A stretch of 64,000 nucleotides of DNA from Erysipelotrichaceae bacterium (GCA_012523895.1 JAAYSZ010000002.1:1-64000); one strand, 5' to 3'. Positions 42,305 through 52,515 are shown, counted from the first letter of the stretch. The notes: generated by a model from the letters alone, not told the origin. Program-made: numbers and translations.

Positions 42305-43219
42305 ATGAGTATCTTAAATCAGCTTCCAGGTATATTAAGTTCTATGCTATTTATGTCAATTCCTTTGATTTTAGCGGCATTAGGGGGAGTGTTTTCAGTG
42401 CGTGCTGGAATTATGGCATTAGGTCTTGAAAGTATGATTCTTACAGGTGCTTTTACAGCTGTTGTTGGTTCATATTTTTCAGGAAATGCATGGATTGGAT
42501 TACTTTGTGGAATTATTGGTGGTATGTTTTTTGGACTTTGCCATGGTATTTTATGTATTCGTTACAAAGTTAATCAAGTTATTAGTGGTATTGGATTAAA
42601 TTTATTGGCAACAGCAGCAACTACATTATTGATGCAAATAATTTGGGGTAATAAAGGTAGTTCAGAATCAGTTGAAAGTATTCCAATAAGATTAAGTTTT
42701 TTAAAGGATATACCTATTATTGGAGATATTTTTGGGACTCAATCAATACTTTTATTGTTTACAATTATTCTTGTTATATTAGGTTGGATACTATTATTTA
42801 AGATGCCTTTTGGTCTTAGATTACGTATGGTTGGTGAAAACCCAAAAGCAGCAAGTAGTGTGGGTATTCCTGTAAAAAGAATGAAGTATATTGGAGTTTT
42901 AATATGTGGGGCTTTGGCTGGAATGGCAGGGGCTTATTTATCAATTGATAACTTAAATTTATTTGTTCGTGATATGTCAGCAAGCCGAGGGTATATTGCG
43001 GTAGCTATAGCTATATTATCAAGATATAACCCAATTGGAGTTCTTGTATTTGGTGGTTTATTTGGACTTAGTGATGCTATTCAAATCTATGCGCAAGGTT
43101 ATGGAGTACCATCACAATTAGTACAGATGATACCTTATATTGTAACTTTGGTTGTTTTAACATTTGGTGTTAAAAACATTCAACCACCTGCTGGTGTTGG
43201 AGAACATGATGATGAGTAA
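42305..43219 (+). CDS. BMP-type ABC importer permease B, set 1
   Basis: A 304-aa second permease with about eight spans, opening with the typical GGVFSVRAGIMALGLESMIL segment. It contains the coupling motif VGENPKAASSVGIPVKRMKY near residue 177. It completes importer set 1. GGAGG for the metallohydrolase gene follows 12 bp after its stop, so that enzyme is part of the same transcript. Confidence 0.92.
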   Translation: MSILNQLPGILSSMLFMSIPLILAALGGVFSVRAGIMALGLESMILTGAFTAVVGSYFSGNAWIGLLCGIIGGMFFGLCHGILCIRYKVNQVISGIGLNLLATAATTLLMQIIWGNKGSSESVESIPIRLSFLKDIPIIGDIFGTQSILLLFTIILVILGWILLFKMPFGLRLRMVGENPKAASSVGIPVKRMKYIGVLICGALAGMAGAYLSIDNLNLFVRDMSASRGYIAVAIAILSRYNPIGVLVFGGLFGLSDAIQIYAQGYGVPSQLVQMIPYIVTLVVLTFGVKNIQPPAGVGEHDDE

Positions 43220-43231
43220 GGAGGAATATAT

Positions 43232-45448
43232 ATGGAGCATTTTAAAGTGAATTCTATTCATTGCACTGATATATGGGAAAAAGCAGCTCAGTACCCGGAT
43301 GTAACAGTAAATGATAATGGAGACACATTTGTTGTATGGCAAAAGTATTTAGATCATGTAGAGCAAATAGTATTTGCGAAAATTGAAAATAGAGAAGTTA
43401 TTGATCCACTTGTAATTTCTGGTAAAGGATTAGCTTTAAGACCTTCAATGCATACATTTAATGAAACAGTTTATATAGCATGGTCAGAGTTTTATGATGA
43501 AAAGTGGCATTTATGTGTTCGAGACTATAAAGATGGAACTTTTGGTGGAATTAAAGTTGTAGAAAGTGGAGAAGCATTATTTTATCCTTCAATGAAGGAT
43601 GATGGTGAAAATCCAGTTGTTGTATATAATCGTCAAGGCGTAGGTTTTTCAGAAGTTGTTTTAGCTACAATAGGTTTTGATATTTCAAAAGAAGTTGTTA
43701 GTAAGTCTAAAAAATCTTATCGTCCTTCATTTGATCATGATGATAAGGGTAACTATTATGTTACTTATGATAGATATAATGGTGAAAACTATGATGTAGT
43801 AGTAAGAGCTAAAGTTTATGGTAAATGGAGTGATGAAGTTAAAATTAGTGAGTCAAAAAACAATTGTACTCATCCTGTGATGGTTAATTGTAAGGATAAA
43901 GTTACAATTGTTTGGTATGAAAATGGATCACTTTGTTATTTCAATAATAGTGCAATAGATGTGTATGTTGAAAATGGAGAGGTTAACTGTTCTCCAATTA
44001 CAATACTTGTTGAAAATGCAAATTGGTATAACAATATTGATTTGACTGTTAATAAAAAAGGTATCGTTGTATGTACATATACTTGGGGTAAATACAATGC
44101 AATAATTAAGATTCGTGAAAATGATATTTGGTCTGAACCAATTGTTGTTACATTCAATGATGGACATTGTGCAGTTAGACCTAAAGTTGCATTAGATAAT
44201 AACAATGTACTTCATTATGTTTGGCAATTTGCAAATCGTAATGGTCATGAGCATCGTTATTCAAGCATTATATATAATAATGTTAGTTTAGATGAAGCTC
44301 GTAAATTTTATGATTATGAAATTGAAAAACAAGTTGATCAATTTATTCAACCAATTATTACAGATAAGAAATTAGATTTTCATAATAATGAAACTGTAAG
44401 AGCTTGGCTAAATAAAAATGGTTATGATAATTTAGAATTAAAGTTTGGTGATATACATGGCCAAAGTAATCTTTCAGATGGATTAGGAGAAATTGACCAA
44501 TATTATCATTTTGCGATTGATGGTGCAAAAATGGATTTTAGTGCACTTACAGATCATGATAATTATCCTGATATTGCAACTGATTCTGAATGGGAGTGGA
44601 ATCGTACAACTCGTAATTTATTTAATGGAGAAGAAGATTTTGCAGTATTACTAGCGTATGAATGGACAAGTAATGAATATAGTCATGACTTTGGACATAA
44701 AAATGTTTATTATCCTTCAAGCAAGGGAGGAATGTATCGTTCAACAGAACCATCAGGCAATACACCTTATAGATTGTTTGAAAGCATTAAAAAAGATGGA
44801 GGGCAATGTATTCCACACCATCCAGCTGCAGATTGGGGCTTAGTATCAGCTGCGACAGACTGGGATTATGTAGATGATGAAGCTCAACGTCTAGTAGAAA
44901 TATTCTCGCGTCATGCGGATTTTGAAAAATATGAAAATACATCTCGTTTTACAAAAAATATCAAAAAGATGAAACGTCGCTGTGTGCAAGATGCACTTGC
45001 AAGAAATATTCGTTTAGGAATTGTAGCAGGAAGTGATTCTCATCAAATGGAACATGGTTTAGAAGGTGGGATTATGGCCGCATATGTTCCATCATTAACT
45101 AGTGAAAATGTATTTACTGCAATGTATGATCGTTTTGTATATGGAACAACAGGCGCAAGAATATTATTATCGTTTAAGATAAATGGACACAACATGGGGG
45201 AAGAGTTACTTGTATTAAATAATCAAAAAGTTATTGGTGAAGTGAGTGTGCTTGCACTAGATAAAATTAAATCAGTTATTGTCTTTAAAAATAATGAAGT
45301 ATTTATAGAAAAAAGTGTAGATAGTAATGCGATTGATTTTACATTTGAAGATACAGATAGAAAAGAAACTGATACATATTATGTAAGAGTTGAACAAGTT
45401 GATGATCATCGTGCATGGAGTTCACCAATTTGGGTTGATTCAAAATAA
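43232..45448 (+). CDS. DUF3604/CehA-type PHP metallohydrolase with N-terminal propeller-like region
   Basis: A 738-aa cytoplasmic protein. Residues 1-370 contain repeated short beta motifs (for example RPSMHTF, YPSMKDD, RPSFDHD, VRPKVAL), like a beta-propeller or sialidase-type repeat. The C-terminal half is a PHP-type metal hydrolase: FGDIHGQSN with D407/H409, TDHDNYPD, IPHHPAADW and GSDSHQMEHG supply the metal ligands. Related enzymes cleave phosphoesters or carbamates. As last gene of importer operon 1 it probably acts on the imported compound. No secretion signal is present. Confidence 0.82.
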   Translation: MEHFKVNSIHCTDIWEKAAQYPDVTVNDNGDTFVVWQKYLDHVEQIVFAKIENREVIDPLVISGKGLALRPSMHTFNETVYIAWSEFYDEKWHLCVRDYKDGTFGGIKVVESGEALFYPSMKDDGENPVVVYNRQGVGFSEVVLATIGFDISKEVVSKSKKSYRPSFDHDDKGNYYVTYDRYNGENYDVVVRAKVYGKWSDEVKISESKNNCTHPVMVNCKDKVTIVWYENGSLCYFNNSAIDVYVENGEVNCSPITILVENANWYNNIDLTVNKKGIVVCTYTWGKYNAIIKIRENDIWSEPIVVTFNDGHCAVRPKVALDNNNVLHYVWQFANRNGHEHRYSSIIYNNVSLDEARKFYDYEIEKQVDQFIQPIITDKKLDFHNNETVRAWLNKNGYDNLELKFGDIHGQSNLSDGLGEIDQYYHFAIDGAKMDFSALTDHDNYPDIATDSEWEWNRTTRNLFNGEEDFAVLLAYEWTSNEYSHDFGHKNVYYPSSKGGMYRSTEPSGNTPYRLFESIKKDGGQCIPHHPAADWGLVSAATDWDYVDDEAQRLVEIFSRHADFEKYENTSRFTKNIKKMKRRCVQDALARNIRLGIVAGSDSHQMEHGLEGGIMAAYVPSLTSENVFTAMYDRFVYGTTGARILLSFKINGHNMGEELLVLNNQKVIGEVSVLALDKIKSVIVFKNNEVFIEKSVDSNAIDFTFEDTDRKETDTYYVRVEQVDDHRAWSSPIWVDSK

Positions 45449-45490
45449 AAAAAGAGAGCTTATTGAAGTAGTTCAATAAACTCTTTTTTT
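45447..45490. terminator. Bidirectional terminator between the metallohydrolase and LysR genes
   Basis: TTATTGAA and TTCAATAA form the stem core, flanked by AAAAAAAGAG and CTCTTTTTTT. It serves both convergent transcripts. Confidence 0.88.
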
Positions 45491-46379
45491 ACATTAAATT
45501 CATTCTTTGCATTACTGACAAACATGTTTCAGTAAATTTAAAATAAAATTCATTTAAATCGGCATCTTTTCTATAAATATAATTAAAAGGTTGTACAAAA
45601 TCAGAATTTTTGATAGAAATAATTTTTATTTTTTTCATATCATAAAATACTCTAGGAATTGCACTAGGTAAAAGCGCTATTCCTAAGTCATTTATAGCTG
45701 CATTCATCAATATGATTCCTATATCATTCTCTAAAGAAATATTTAAAGGCAAATTATATTTTTCAAAAACATCTTCTATGATATCTCTATCTCCATGATT
45801 TTTTGTCCTAAGTAATAAATTTAATTTTGAAAGTTCTTCTAGTGTAAAAAACTGTTTTGTTGCATATTTACTGTTTATGCTACAAACTGCAACAATGCTA
45901 TCATTTACATAATTATGAACAACAAGGTCTTTATGAGTAATATTTTTATCTATAAATCCTAAATTGGTTTTATTTTTTAATACTTTATTTATAACTTCAT
46001 CATTTGTATTTGCTTCAACATTTAGTGCAATGTTTGGATAAAGTTCTTTCATTTTTACTGTATATAAAGGAAAAAAATGTCTGTGCAAATTAATAGATGC
46101 AGAAATGTTTAATGGAATACTTTCACATTTTATTAAGACATTTTCTAAATCATTATAAAGTTGAATAGTTTCTTTAGATAGTTCATATAGTTCAATTGCT
46201 TTTTGTGTTGGTATAACATCCCTTGTAGATCTTACAAATAATGAAATATTATATTTAGCTTCAATGTTATTAATTGTTCTAGAAATTGTTGGTTGAGCAA
46301 TTTTTAATTCTTTTGAAGCAGCATTAAAACTACCATTTCTAAATATACTTTCAAATATGATTAAGTCTTTATAATTCAT
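45489..46379 (-). CDS. LysR-family regulator 1
   Basis: A 296-aa LysR-type regulator with an N-terminal winged helix (GSFNAASKELKIAQPTISRTI, near residues 16-36) and a periplasmic-binding-like effector domain. It lies 2 bp behind regulator 2 on the same strand; GGAAGG supplies its own ribosome site. It probably senses a metabolite of the neighbouring transporter/sulfatase genes. Its 3' end runs into the shared terminator. Confidence 0.9.
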   Translation of the reverse strand: MNYKDLIIFESIFRNGSFNAASKELKIAQPTISRTINNIEAKYNISLFVRSTRDVIPTQKAIELYELSKETIQLYNDLENVLIKCESIPLNISASINLHRHFFPLYTVKMKELYPNIALNVEANTNDEVINKVLKNKTNLGFIDKNITHKDLVVHNYVNDSIVAVCSINSKYATKQFFTLEELSKLNLLLRTKNHGDRDIIEDVFEKYNLPLNISLENDIGIILMNAAINDLGIALLPSAIPRVFYDMKKIKIISIKNSDFVQPFNYIYRKDADLNEFYFKFTETCLSVMQRMNLM

Positions 46380-46381
46380 AT

Positions 46382-47260
46382 TTAACCTTCCTTATGTACT
46401 AAATCTATTACATCCATTAAAAATTTTAAGTTTTTATTATTTTTAGACCTTTTATTTATAACAAAGAAAAACCTTCTATATAAGTTAACATCAGAAATTC
46501 TTATTAATTTTATTCGTTTTTTATAATAGCTTCTATTTAAAAATGTTGAAGGCATAATACTTACTCCAAGATTTTCTATTACACCAGAGATAATTGCGTT
46601 ATTACTATTAAACTCATAAAGAGGCTTTTTTTCAATTGATTTTGATTTTAAAACTTGATCAAAAATTGTGCGTTCAACACTTCCAATTTCTCTTAATAAC
46701 AAATCATTTTTTATAAAATCTTCAAATAAAATTTCGTTTTTTATAGATAATTCATTTTTAGTAGATACAATGCCCATATATAAATCATAGTGATAAGGGA
46801 TTATTTCAAAATCTTTATTATAGTACTCTGAATCAATAAGAGCTATCTCTATTTCGTTTCTAGATAAGGCATCAAATATATAGTTTAAATTTCCAGCAAT
46901 TACTTTTATTTCTGAATTAGGTTTAAGGGTTTTATATTCACTGATATATTTAGGTAAATAAAATTCTGCAATGGTATTTACAACGCCTAATTTTATACTT
47001 TCAACATTCTCACTAAGTGTTTTTTTAATTAGATTATGGTTATATACCAATTGTAAAGCATAGTTTAATAAGGTATTTCCTTCTGAAGTAATTTGTAAAC
47101 CATTTTTGTCTCTAGTAAACAATGTGTGTTTATATTTTTTTTCTAATTTATTGATTATATAACTTACTGCAGGTTGAGACATGTATAAATTTTTCCCAGC
47201 TTGAGTCATATTTTTTGTTTTACAAACTTCTATAAATATTTCAAATTCACGATATGTCAT
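46382..47260 (-). CDS. LysR-family regulator 2
   Basis: A 292-aa LysR-type regulator (MTYREFEIFIEVCKTKNMTQ..., helix-turn-helix LYMSQPAVSYIINKLEKKY near residue 25). It is transcribed divergently from the sulfatase, the classic arrangement for a LysR activator of that operon. The start is at ATG 47260 with GAGGTG upstream; an ATG at 47272 overlaps that ribosome site. It is about as long as regulator 1 but clearly different in sequence, so the two may sense different ligands. Confidence 0.9.
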   Translation of the reverse strand: MTYREFEIFIEVCKTKNMTQAGKNLYMSQPAVSYIINKLEKKYKHTLFTRDKNGLQITSEGNTLLNYALQLVYNHNLIKKTLSENVESIKLGVVNTIAEFYLPKYISEYKTLKPNSEIKVIAGNLNYIFDALSRNEIEIALIDSEYYNKDFEIIPYHYDLYMGIVSTKNELSIKNEILFEDFIKNDLLLREIGSVERTIFDQVLKSKSIEKKPLYEFNSNNAIISGVIENLGVSIMPSTFLNRSYYKKRIKLIRISDVNLYRRFFFVINKRSKNNKNLKFLMDVIDLVHKEG

Positions 47261-47309
47261 ACAACACCTCATTTATAACATTTTACTTATGTATATTATA
47301 TTTACTTCT

Positions 47310-47340
47310 ATTATACAGCAATTTTTAGGTTTGTTATAAT
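47310..47340. promoter_or_regulatory. Overlapping divergent promoters, LysR genes and sulfatase operon
   Basis: Rightward: -35 TATACA (47312-47317), 17-bp spacer, -10 TATAAT (47335-47340). Leftward: a TATAAT box at 47315-47310. The two overlap, so a LysR dimer bound in the 103-bp gap could repress its own gene and activate the sulfatase operon, as is usual for the family. Confidence 0.5.
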
Positions 47341-47363
47341 TTTAATATAGAGAGAGGTAGTAT

Positions 47364-48851
47364 ATGAGTAAACCAAATGTAATATTTTTGTTGAATGACC
47401 ATCAAGCCTATTATAGGCATGGTTGGGATGGAGGGGTAAAACCTAAAAGACCATATTTTGAAGAATTTGCAAAAAATGGTATTGAATTTACTAATGCATA
47501 TTGCGCAACACCTTTATGTGCTCCAGTTAGAAGAACAATGTTAAATGGACAATTTGCACATAAACACAAAAATTACTATAACGATTCAACTGTTCCATAT
47601 ACTGAGGAAACATACTTAAGAAGATTGCATGAAGATGGATATAATAACTATTATTATGGTAAATGGCATGCAGGTGCTGGGAATGCTACAACTGCTGAAA
47701 ATCAGTATTGTGATGGTTTCAGTAGCGATGGATATGGAAATCCTTATATAAGTGAAGAATATAAAAAATATCTTGAAGAATATAATTTGCCAATGGCTAG
47801 ACATCGAATTTTTTGGCATTGTGTATCAGATAGATTGTTTGCTGAAGGTCATTTTCCTAAATTAAAAACAGGAGAAGAATATATTTGTGAATCAAGCTGG
47901 TGTGGAGAACATGCAGTGGGAATAACTGTTACACCAAAAGAAACACATGAATCTTTTTTCTTAGCTAATTTAGCATGTAAAAAACTAGAAGAAGTAGCTA
48001 AAACAAAAGAGAGCTTTAATATGAGAGTTGATTTCTGGGGGCCGCATCAACCATTTTTTCCTACTCAAGAATATTATGATATGTATAATCCAAAAGAGAT
48101 TGAAAAATATGGGAACTTTGATGATGATTTAAAAGAGAAAGCTGAAGTTCATAGAACTGAAGATAATAGATATATTAGTGATGGTAATCAAAGAATTATT
48201 GTTCCAAATCCTGTGCCTTGGGAAACTTGGCAAGAAATATTAGCTCATGTTTATGGACATATTACAATGGTGGACGCCGCTGCGGGAATGATATTAGATA
48301 AAGTTAAAGAACTGGGTTTAGATGAAAATACAATAATAGTTTGGACTACAGACCATGGAGATGCTATAGCAAGTCATGGAGGGCACTTTGATAAATGTTC
48401 ATATATGTCTCAAGAAGTAATGAGAATACCAATGGCTATTAATTGGAAAGATAAGATAAAACCTAATCAAACATTTGATGGACTTGTTAGTAATATTGAT
48501 GTTCCAATAACTATTATGGATTCTGTTGGATTAAAATTTAATCAAGAAGTTCATGGTGAAAGTTTATTGCCAATTGCTTTAGGTGAAGATATAGAGTGGC
48601 GTGAGGATTTAATGTGTGAAACAGCAGGCCATGGATATGTAGAAAGAATAAATGGAAGAATGATTGTTTATAAACAATACAAATTAGTTCTTTTTGAAAA
48701 TCAACTAGATGAACTTTATGATTTAGATAAAGATCCATATGAATTGGAAAATTTAGCTTATAAAGAAGAATATAAAGATATAAAAGAAGATTTAATAAAT
48801 AGACTAAGAAAATGGCAAGAAAAAACAAATGATCAAGACATGATTATTTAA
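47364..48851 (+). CDS. Cytoplasmic Cys-type sulfatase (family S1)
   Basis: A 495-aa alkaline-phosphatase-fold sulfatase that removes sulfate from an organic sulfate ester. C52-A-P-V-R56 fits the CxPxR signature in which the cysteine is converted to formylglycine. The N-terminal metal site reads NDHQ rather than the usual DDQ, and TTDHGD near residue 330 supplies further ligands. The end YDLDKDPYELENLA is typical. No signal peptide is present, so it works on an imported substrate. It heads the operon with BMP importer set 2; its maturase is at 53542. Confidence 0.9.
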   Translation: MSKPNVIFLLNDHQAYYRHGWDGGVKPKRPYFEEFAKNGIEFTNAYCATPLCAPVRRTMLNGQFAHKHKNYYNDSTVPYTEETYLRRLHEDGYNNYYYGKWHAGAGNATTAENQYCDGFSSDGYGNPYISEEYKKYLEEYNLPMARHRIFWHCVSDRLFAEGHFPKLKTGEEYICESSWCGEHAVGITVTPKETHESFFLANLACKKLEEVAKTKESFNMRVDFWGPHQPFFPTQEYYDMYNPKEIEKYGNFDDDLKEKAEVHRTEDNRYISDGNQRIIVPNPVPWETWQEILAHVYGHITMVDAAAGMILDKVKELGLDENTIIVWTTDHGDAIASHGGHFDKCSYMSQEVMRIPMAINWKDKIKPNQTFDGLVSNIDVPITIMDSVGLKFNQEVHGESLLPIALGEDIEWREDLMCETAGHGYVERINGRMIVYKQYKLVLFENQLDELYDLDKDPYELENLAYKEEYKDIKEDLINRLRKWQEKTNDQDMII

Positions 48852-48866
48852 GGAGGGAGAAAAATC

Positions 48867-49916
48867 ATGAAAAGAATACTATTTACATTATTATCTTTCA
48901 TACTAGTACTATCATTAGTTGGGTGTGGAGGAAATGAATCATCAACATCAACAGAAACAGAAACGGAAACAACAGAAGAAAAAGTAGTTATTGGTTTTGT
49001 TACTGACACTGGTGGTTTAGGAGACCAAGCATTTAATGATGCTGTTCATTCAGGTTTACTAAAGGCAACAGAAGAATTCAATTATGAATTAAAAATAATT
49101 GAATCAAAAGAAATAGGAGATTATGCAGATAACATGCGAACATTACTTAACGAAGGAGCAAGTGTAATAGTTGTTGCTGGAGCACCTTTTGCTGATTCGG
49201 TAAGTCAAGTAGCTGCTGAGTATCCAGACAAATATTTCTTATCTTTTGACTCTGAAGTAGATGGAATGGATAACGTATCTAGTACATTATCTAAAGAGCA
49301 AGAAGCAGCATACGTTTTAGGAGCATTTGCAGGTTTAGTTTCAGAAACTGGTATTGCTGGTTATGTTGCAGGAGTTGAATCACCATTACAAGAAAGAGCT
49401 ATTAATGGATTTAAGGCTGGTTTCTTAAGTACTAGACCTGATGGAAAAGTTATAGATATCTATGCAGGAACATACAACGATGTTGGAAAAGGAAAAGAAA
49501 TTGCATCAACACTTTATGATCAAGGTGCAGATTATGTAGCTACATTTGCAGGTGCATGTAACCTAGGTGTATTCCAAGCTGCAACAGAAGCAGGAGAAGG
49601 AAAATATGCTTTAGGTGCTGCATTAGGTCAATTTGATAAAAACCCTGAAAAAATAATTGCTTCTCAAGTTAAAACAATAGACTTAGCAGTTTACAATGCA
49701 TTAGCAGAATTTAGCAAAGGTGAATTTAGTTCTGGAATAGTTGTAAGAGGAATTAAAGAAGGTGGAGTTGACATTCTTTATAACCCTGATGCTGAATTAG
49801 TTGGTTCAATAGCTTCAGAAGAAGTTCTTAATAAAGTAGAAGAAATAAGACAACAAGTTATTGATGGAAAAATTGATATACCTGAAACAAGAGAAGAGTT
49901 AGAAGCTTTAAATTAA
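48867..49916 (+). CDS. BMP-family lipoprotein, set 2
   Basis: A 349-aa substrate-binding lipoprotein with a lipobox ending in C20 (LSLVGC), a Thr/Glu-rich linker, and the BMP opening VVIGFVTDTGGLGDQAFND. The ligand-binding core keeps the family pattern (SPLQERAINGF near residue 170, GACNLGVFQAATEAG near 230) but differs widely from set 1, so the ligands probably differ. AGGAGG precedes the ATG, 15 bp after the sulfatase stop. Confidence 0.92.
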   Translation: MKRILFTLLSFILVLSLVGCGGNESSTSTETETETTEEKVVIGFVTDTGGLGDQAFNDAVHSGLLKATEEFNYELKIIESKEIGDYADNMRTLLNEGASVIVVAGAPFADSVSQVAAEYPDKYFLSFDSEVDGMDNVSSTLSKEQEAAYVLGAFAGLVSETGIAGYVAGVESPLQERAINGFKAGFLSTRPDGKVIDIYAGTYNDVGKGKEIASTLYDQGADYVATFAGACNLGVFQAATEAGEGKYALGAALGQFDKNPEKIIASQVKTIDLAVYNALAEFSKGEFSSGIVVRGIKEGGVDILYNPDAELVGSIASEEVLNKVEEIRQQVIDGKIDIPETREELEALN

Positions 49917-49943
49917 TAATGGAAAATGGAGGACAAAATAACA

Positions 49944-51461
49944 ATGTATGCAATTGAATCAATTGGAATATGTAAGTATTTTGGTAATCTAAAAGCGAAT
50001 GATGATATAACAATTCAAATTGAAAGTGGCACTGTTCATGCTATTTGTGGTGAAAATGGTGCTGGAAAATCTACACTTATGAATGTTTTGTATGGACTTT
50101 ATAGACCTACAGCAGGAAGTGTAAGAATTAAAGGAAAAGATGTTATTTTAAATTCTCCAAAAGATGCAATAAATTTAGGAGTTGGAATGGTTCATCAGCA
50201 TTTTATGTTAATAAATAACTTAACTGTTGCTGAAAATATAGTTTTAGGTCAAGAAACAGGAACACCATTATACTTTGATAGAAAACAAGCTATTAAAAAT
50301 GTCGAAGAATTATGCGAACAATATAATTTAATGGTAGATCCTACTGCTAAAATTGAAGACATTACTGTTGGAATGCAACAAAGAGTTGAGATTTTAAAAG
50401 CATTATATAGAGGTGTTGACATATTAATACTTGATGAACCAACCGCTGTATTAGCGCCTAGTGAAATTACAGAATTGTTTGAAAATATAAAGATGCTAGT
50501 TTCTACTGGTAAAACAGTTATTATCATCACACATAAACTTGATGAAGTTTTAGAAATAAGTGATAAAATTTCAGTTTTAAGATTAGGTAAACTTATTGGA
50601 ACGGTTGATACAAAATCTGTAACTGAATCAGAACTTACAAAGATGATGATAGGAAGAGAAGTTTTATTAGGTGGATCTGAAAGATTAGATACAAAAAAAG
50701 AAACAGAAGTATTTTTAGCAAAAGATGTAAAGTTAAGTAGAGATGGCAGAAAATTACTGAATGGTGTAAATATCACTGTTAAATCAGGAGAAATTGTTGG
50801 AATAGCAGGTGTAGATGGTAATGGACAATCAGAATTTATTGAGGTTATTTCAGGATCAGAAAAAAAGTATGATGGTGAAGTAATAATTAATAATAAAAAT
50901 ATAAAGTCAATGTCTATTAGAGAGATGAAGGAAAATAGTATGGGATTTATTCCTGAAGATAGACAACAAGAAGGATTGGTATTAGATTTTCCAGTTAACT
51001 ATAATTTAGTATTAGGAAAACACTATTTACCACCTTTTGCAAAATCACATTTTTTAAATTTTGAAGAAATAAATAAGTTTTCAGAGAAAAATGTTAAAGA
51101 TTTTGATATAAGAGTACCATCAATAGATGCTCCTGCTTCAACATTATCAGGAGGAAATCAACAAAAAGTGATATTAGCTCGTGAGACTGCAGATGATCCT
51201 AAGTTTGTTATTGCAGCTCAACCTACTAGAGGACTAGATGTTGGTGCAATAGAATATGTTCATAACTTTCTTGTTGAATCTAGAAATAATAATCAAGGGA
51301 TATTGTTAATTTCATTTGAGTTAGATGAACTTCTTTCTTTATGCGATAGAATATATGTAATGCATAAAGGAGAAATTGCAGGTCATCAAAATAAAGAAGA
51401 TTTTGATTTAGATACTATAGGAAAAATGATGTTGGGATTAAAAGGAGGTTTAGATGGATAA
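49944..51461 (+). CDS. BMP-type ABC importer ATPase (double domain), set 2
   Basis: A 505-aa double ATPase like the set 1 subunit. The first half has Walker A GENGAGKST near residue 35 and signature ITVGMQQRVEI near 134. The second half has GVDGNGQSEF and LSGGNQQKVIL. Start ATG 49944 is preferred over an ATG at 49926 because GGAGG lies between them. It overlaps the next permease gene by 8 bp. Confidence 0.93.
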   Translation: MYAIESIGICKYFGNLKANDDITIQIESGTVHAICGENGAGKSTLMNVLYGLYRPTAGSVRIKGKDVILNSPKDAINLGVGMVHQHFMLINNLTVAENIVLGQETGTPLYFDRKQAIKNVEELCEQYNLMVDPTAKIEDITVGMQQRVEILKALYRGVDILILDEPTAVLAPSEITELFENIKMLVSTGKTVIIITHKLDEVLEISDKISVLRLGKLIGTVDTKSVTESELTKMMIGREVLLGGSERLDTKKETEVFLAKDVKLSRDGRKLLNGVNITVKSGEIVGIAGVDGNGQSEFIEVISGSEKKYDGEVIINNKNIKSMSIREMKENSMGFIPEDRQQEGLVLDFPVNYNLVLGKHYLPPFAKSHFLNFEEINKFSEKNVKDFDIRVPSIDAPASTLSGGNQQKVILARETADDPKFVIAAQPTRGLDVGAIEYVHNFLVESRNNNQGILLISFELDELLSLCDRIYVMHKGEIAGHQNKEDFDLDTIGKMMLGLKGGLDG

Positions 51462-52515
51462 AGTTAAAAAACTAATTAATGATATTAAAACTCCTTTACT
51501 TTCGATTTTCTTTTCGTTTTTAGTAGGAGCTACACTTATAATTTTTTCTGGTAAAAATCCTATAGAAGCTTATGCGGCTTTGTTTAGAGGTGCTTTTGGA
51601 TCGCCAGCTGCATTATCTCAAACACTAAATAAGTCTATCTCATTAATATTTACAGGTTTAGCTGTATCTATTGCTTATCAATGTAAGTCATTAAATATTG
51701 GTGGGGAAGGACAATTAGTTTTTGGTGCATTTGGTGCATCATTAGCTGGTATTTTTATTAAAGGATTACCTGCAGTAATACACATTATTGTTGTGTTAGC
51801 AGTAGGTTTTGCATTTGGTGCGATATGGGCATTAATACCAGCGATACTTAAAATTAAAAAAGATGTAAATACTGTAATAAGTACGATTATGATGAATTAT
51901 GTATCTTTTTCAGTAGTTTCATTTATGATTAATACATTTTTTAAAGCTAGTAAAAGTGATTTTGTAACTATGGAACAAGTTTTAGATACTGCTAGATTAC
52001 CATATATTCAATTTAGTACATTTAGAATAAATTCAGGACTTGTTTTAGCTATCATAGCTGCAATAGTTCTTTATATATTTCTTAATAAAACAGTTAGTGG
52101 TTATGAGATAAATGCTGTTGGATTAAATCCAGTTTCCTCAAATATAAGTGGAATTAACTATAAGAAAAACGTATTAATTTCTTTATTAATTTCAGGAGGT
52201 TTAGCAGGTTTAGCAGGAGCCACTGATTTAATGGGAAGTATGGGTAAGCTTTATGATGGATATAATCCAGGATATGGATTTGATGGAATTCCAATTGCAT
52301 TACTTGCAAAAGGAAACCCTATAGTAATAATATTTACATCATTACTATTTAGTGTTTTAAGAGTTGGTTCTATTACAATGCAGACATCTGTTGGTGTTTC
52401 TAGAACCATTGTAGATGCTATGCAAGGAGTAATAATATTATTTATTGCTGCAGAATACATAATAGTTTTAGTTGTTGAAGCAATAAAAAAGAAAAAGGCA
52501 GGGGATAAATTATGA
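51454..52515 (+). CDS. BMP-type ABC importer permease A, set 2
   Basis: A 353-aa BPD_transp_2 permease, same length as its set 1 counterpart, with about ten spans. It carries the GGEGQLVFGAFGA and GLNPVSSNISGINYKKN segments and the NPIVIIFTSLLFSVLRVG region. GGAGG lies 6 bp before the ATG. It overlaps permease B by 4 bp, so the importer genes are tightly coupled. Confidence 0.92.
   Translation: MDKVKKLINDIKTPLLSIFFSFLVGATLIIFSGKNPIEAYAALFRGAFGSPAALSQTLNKSISLIFTGLAVSIAYQCKSLNIGGEGQLVFGAFGASLAGIFIKGLPAVIHIIVVLAVGFAFGAIWALIPAILKIKKDVNTVISTIMMNYVSFSVVSFMINTFFKASKSDFVTMEQVLDTARLPYIQFSTFRINSGLVLAIIAAIVLYIFLNKTVSGYEINAVGLNPVSSNISGINYKKNVLISLLISGGLAGLAGATDLMGSMGKLYDGYNPGYGFDGIPIALLAKGNPIVIIFTSLLFSVLRVGSITMQTSVGVSRTIVDAMQGVIILFIAAEYIIVLVVEAIKKKKAGDKL

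Noticed and set aside
43928..44205. Antisense reading frames inside the metallohydrolase gene
   Set aside because: They lie within a long gene with clear metal-binding motifs, have no ribosome sites and match nothing recognisable.
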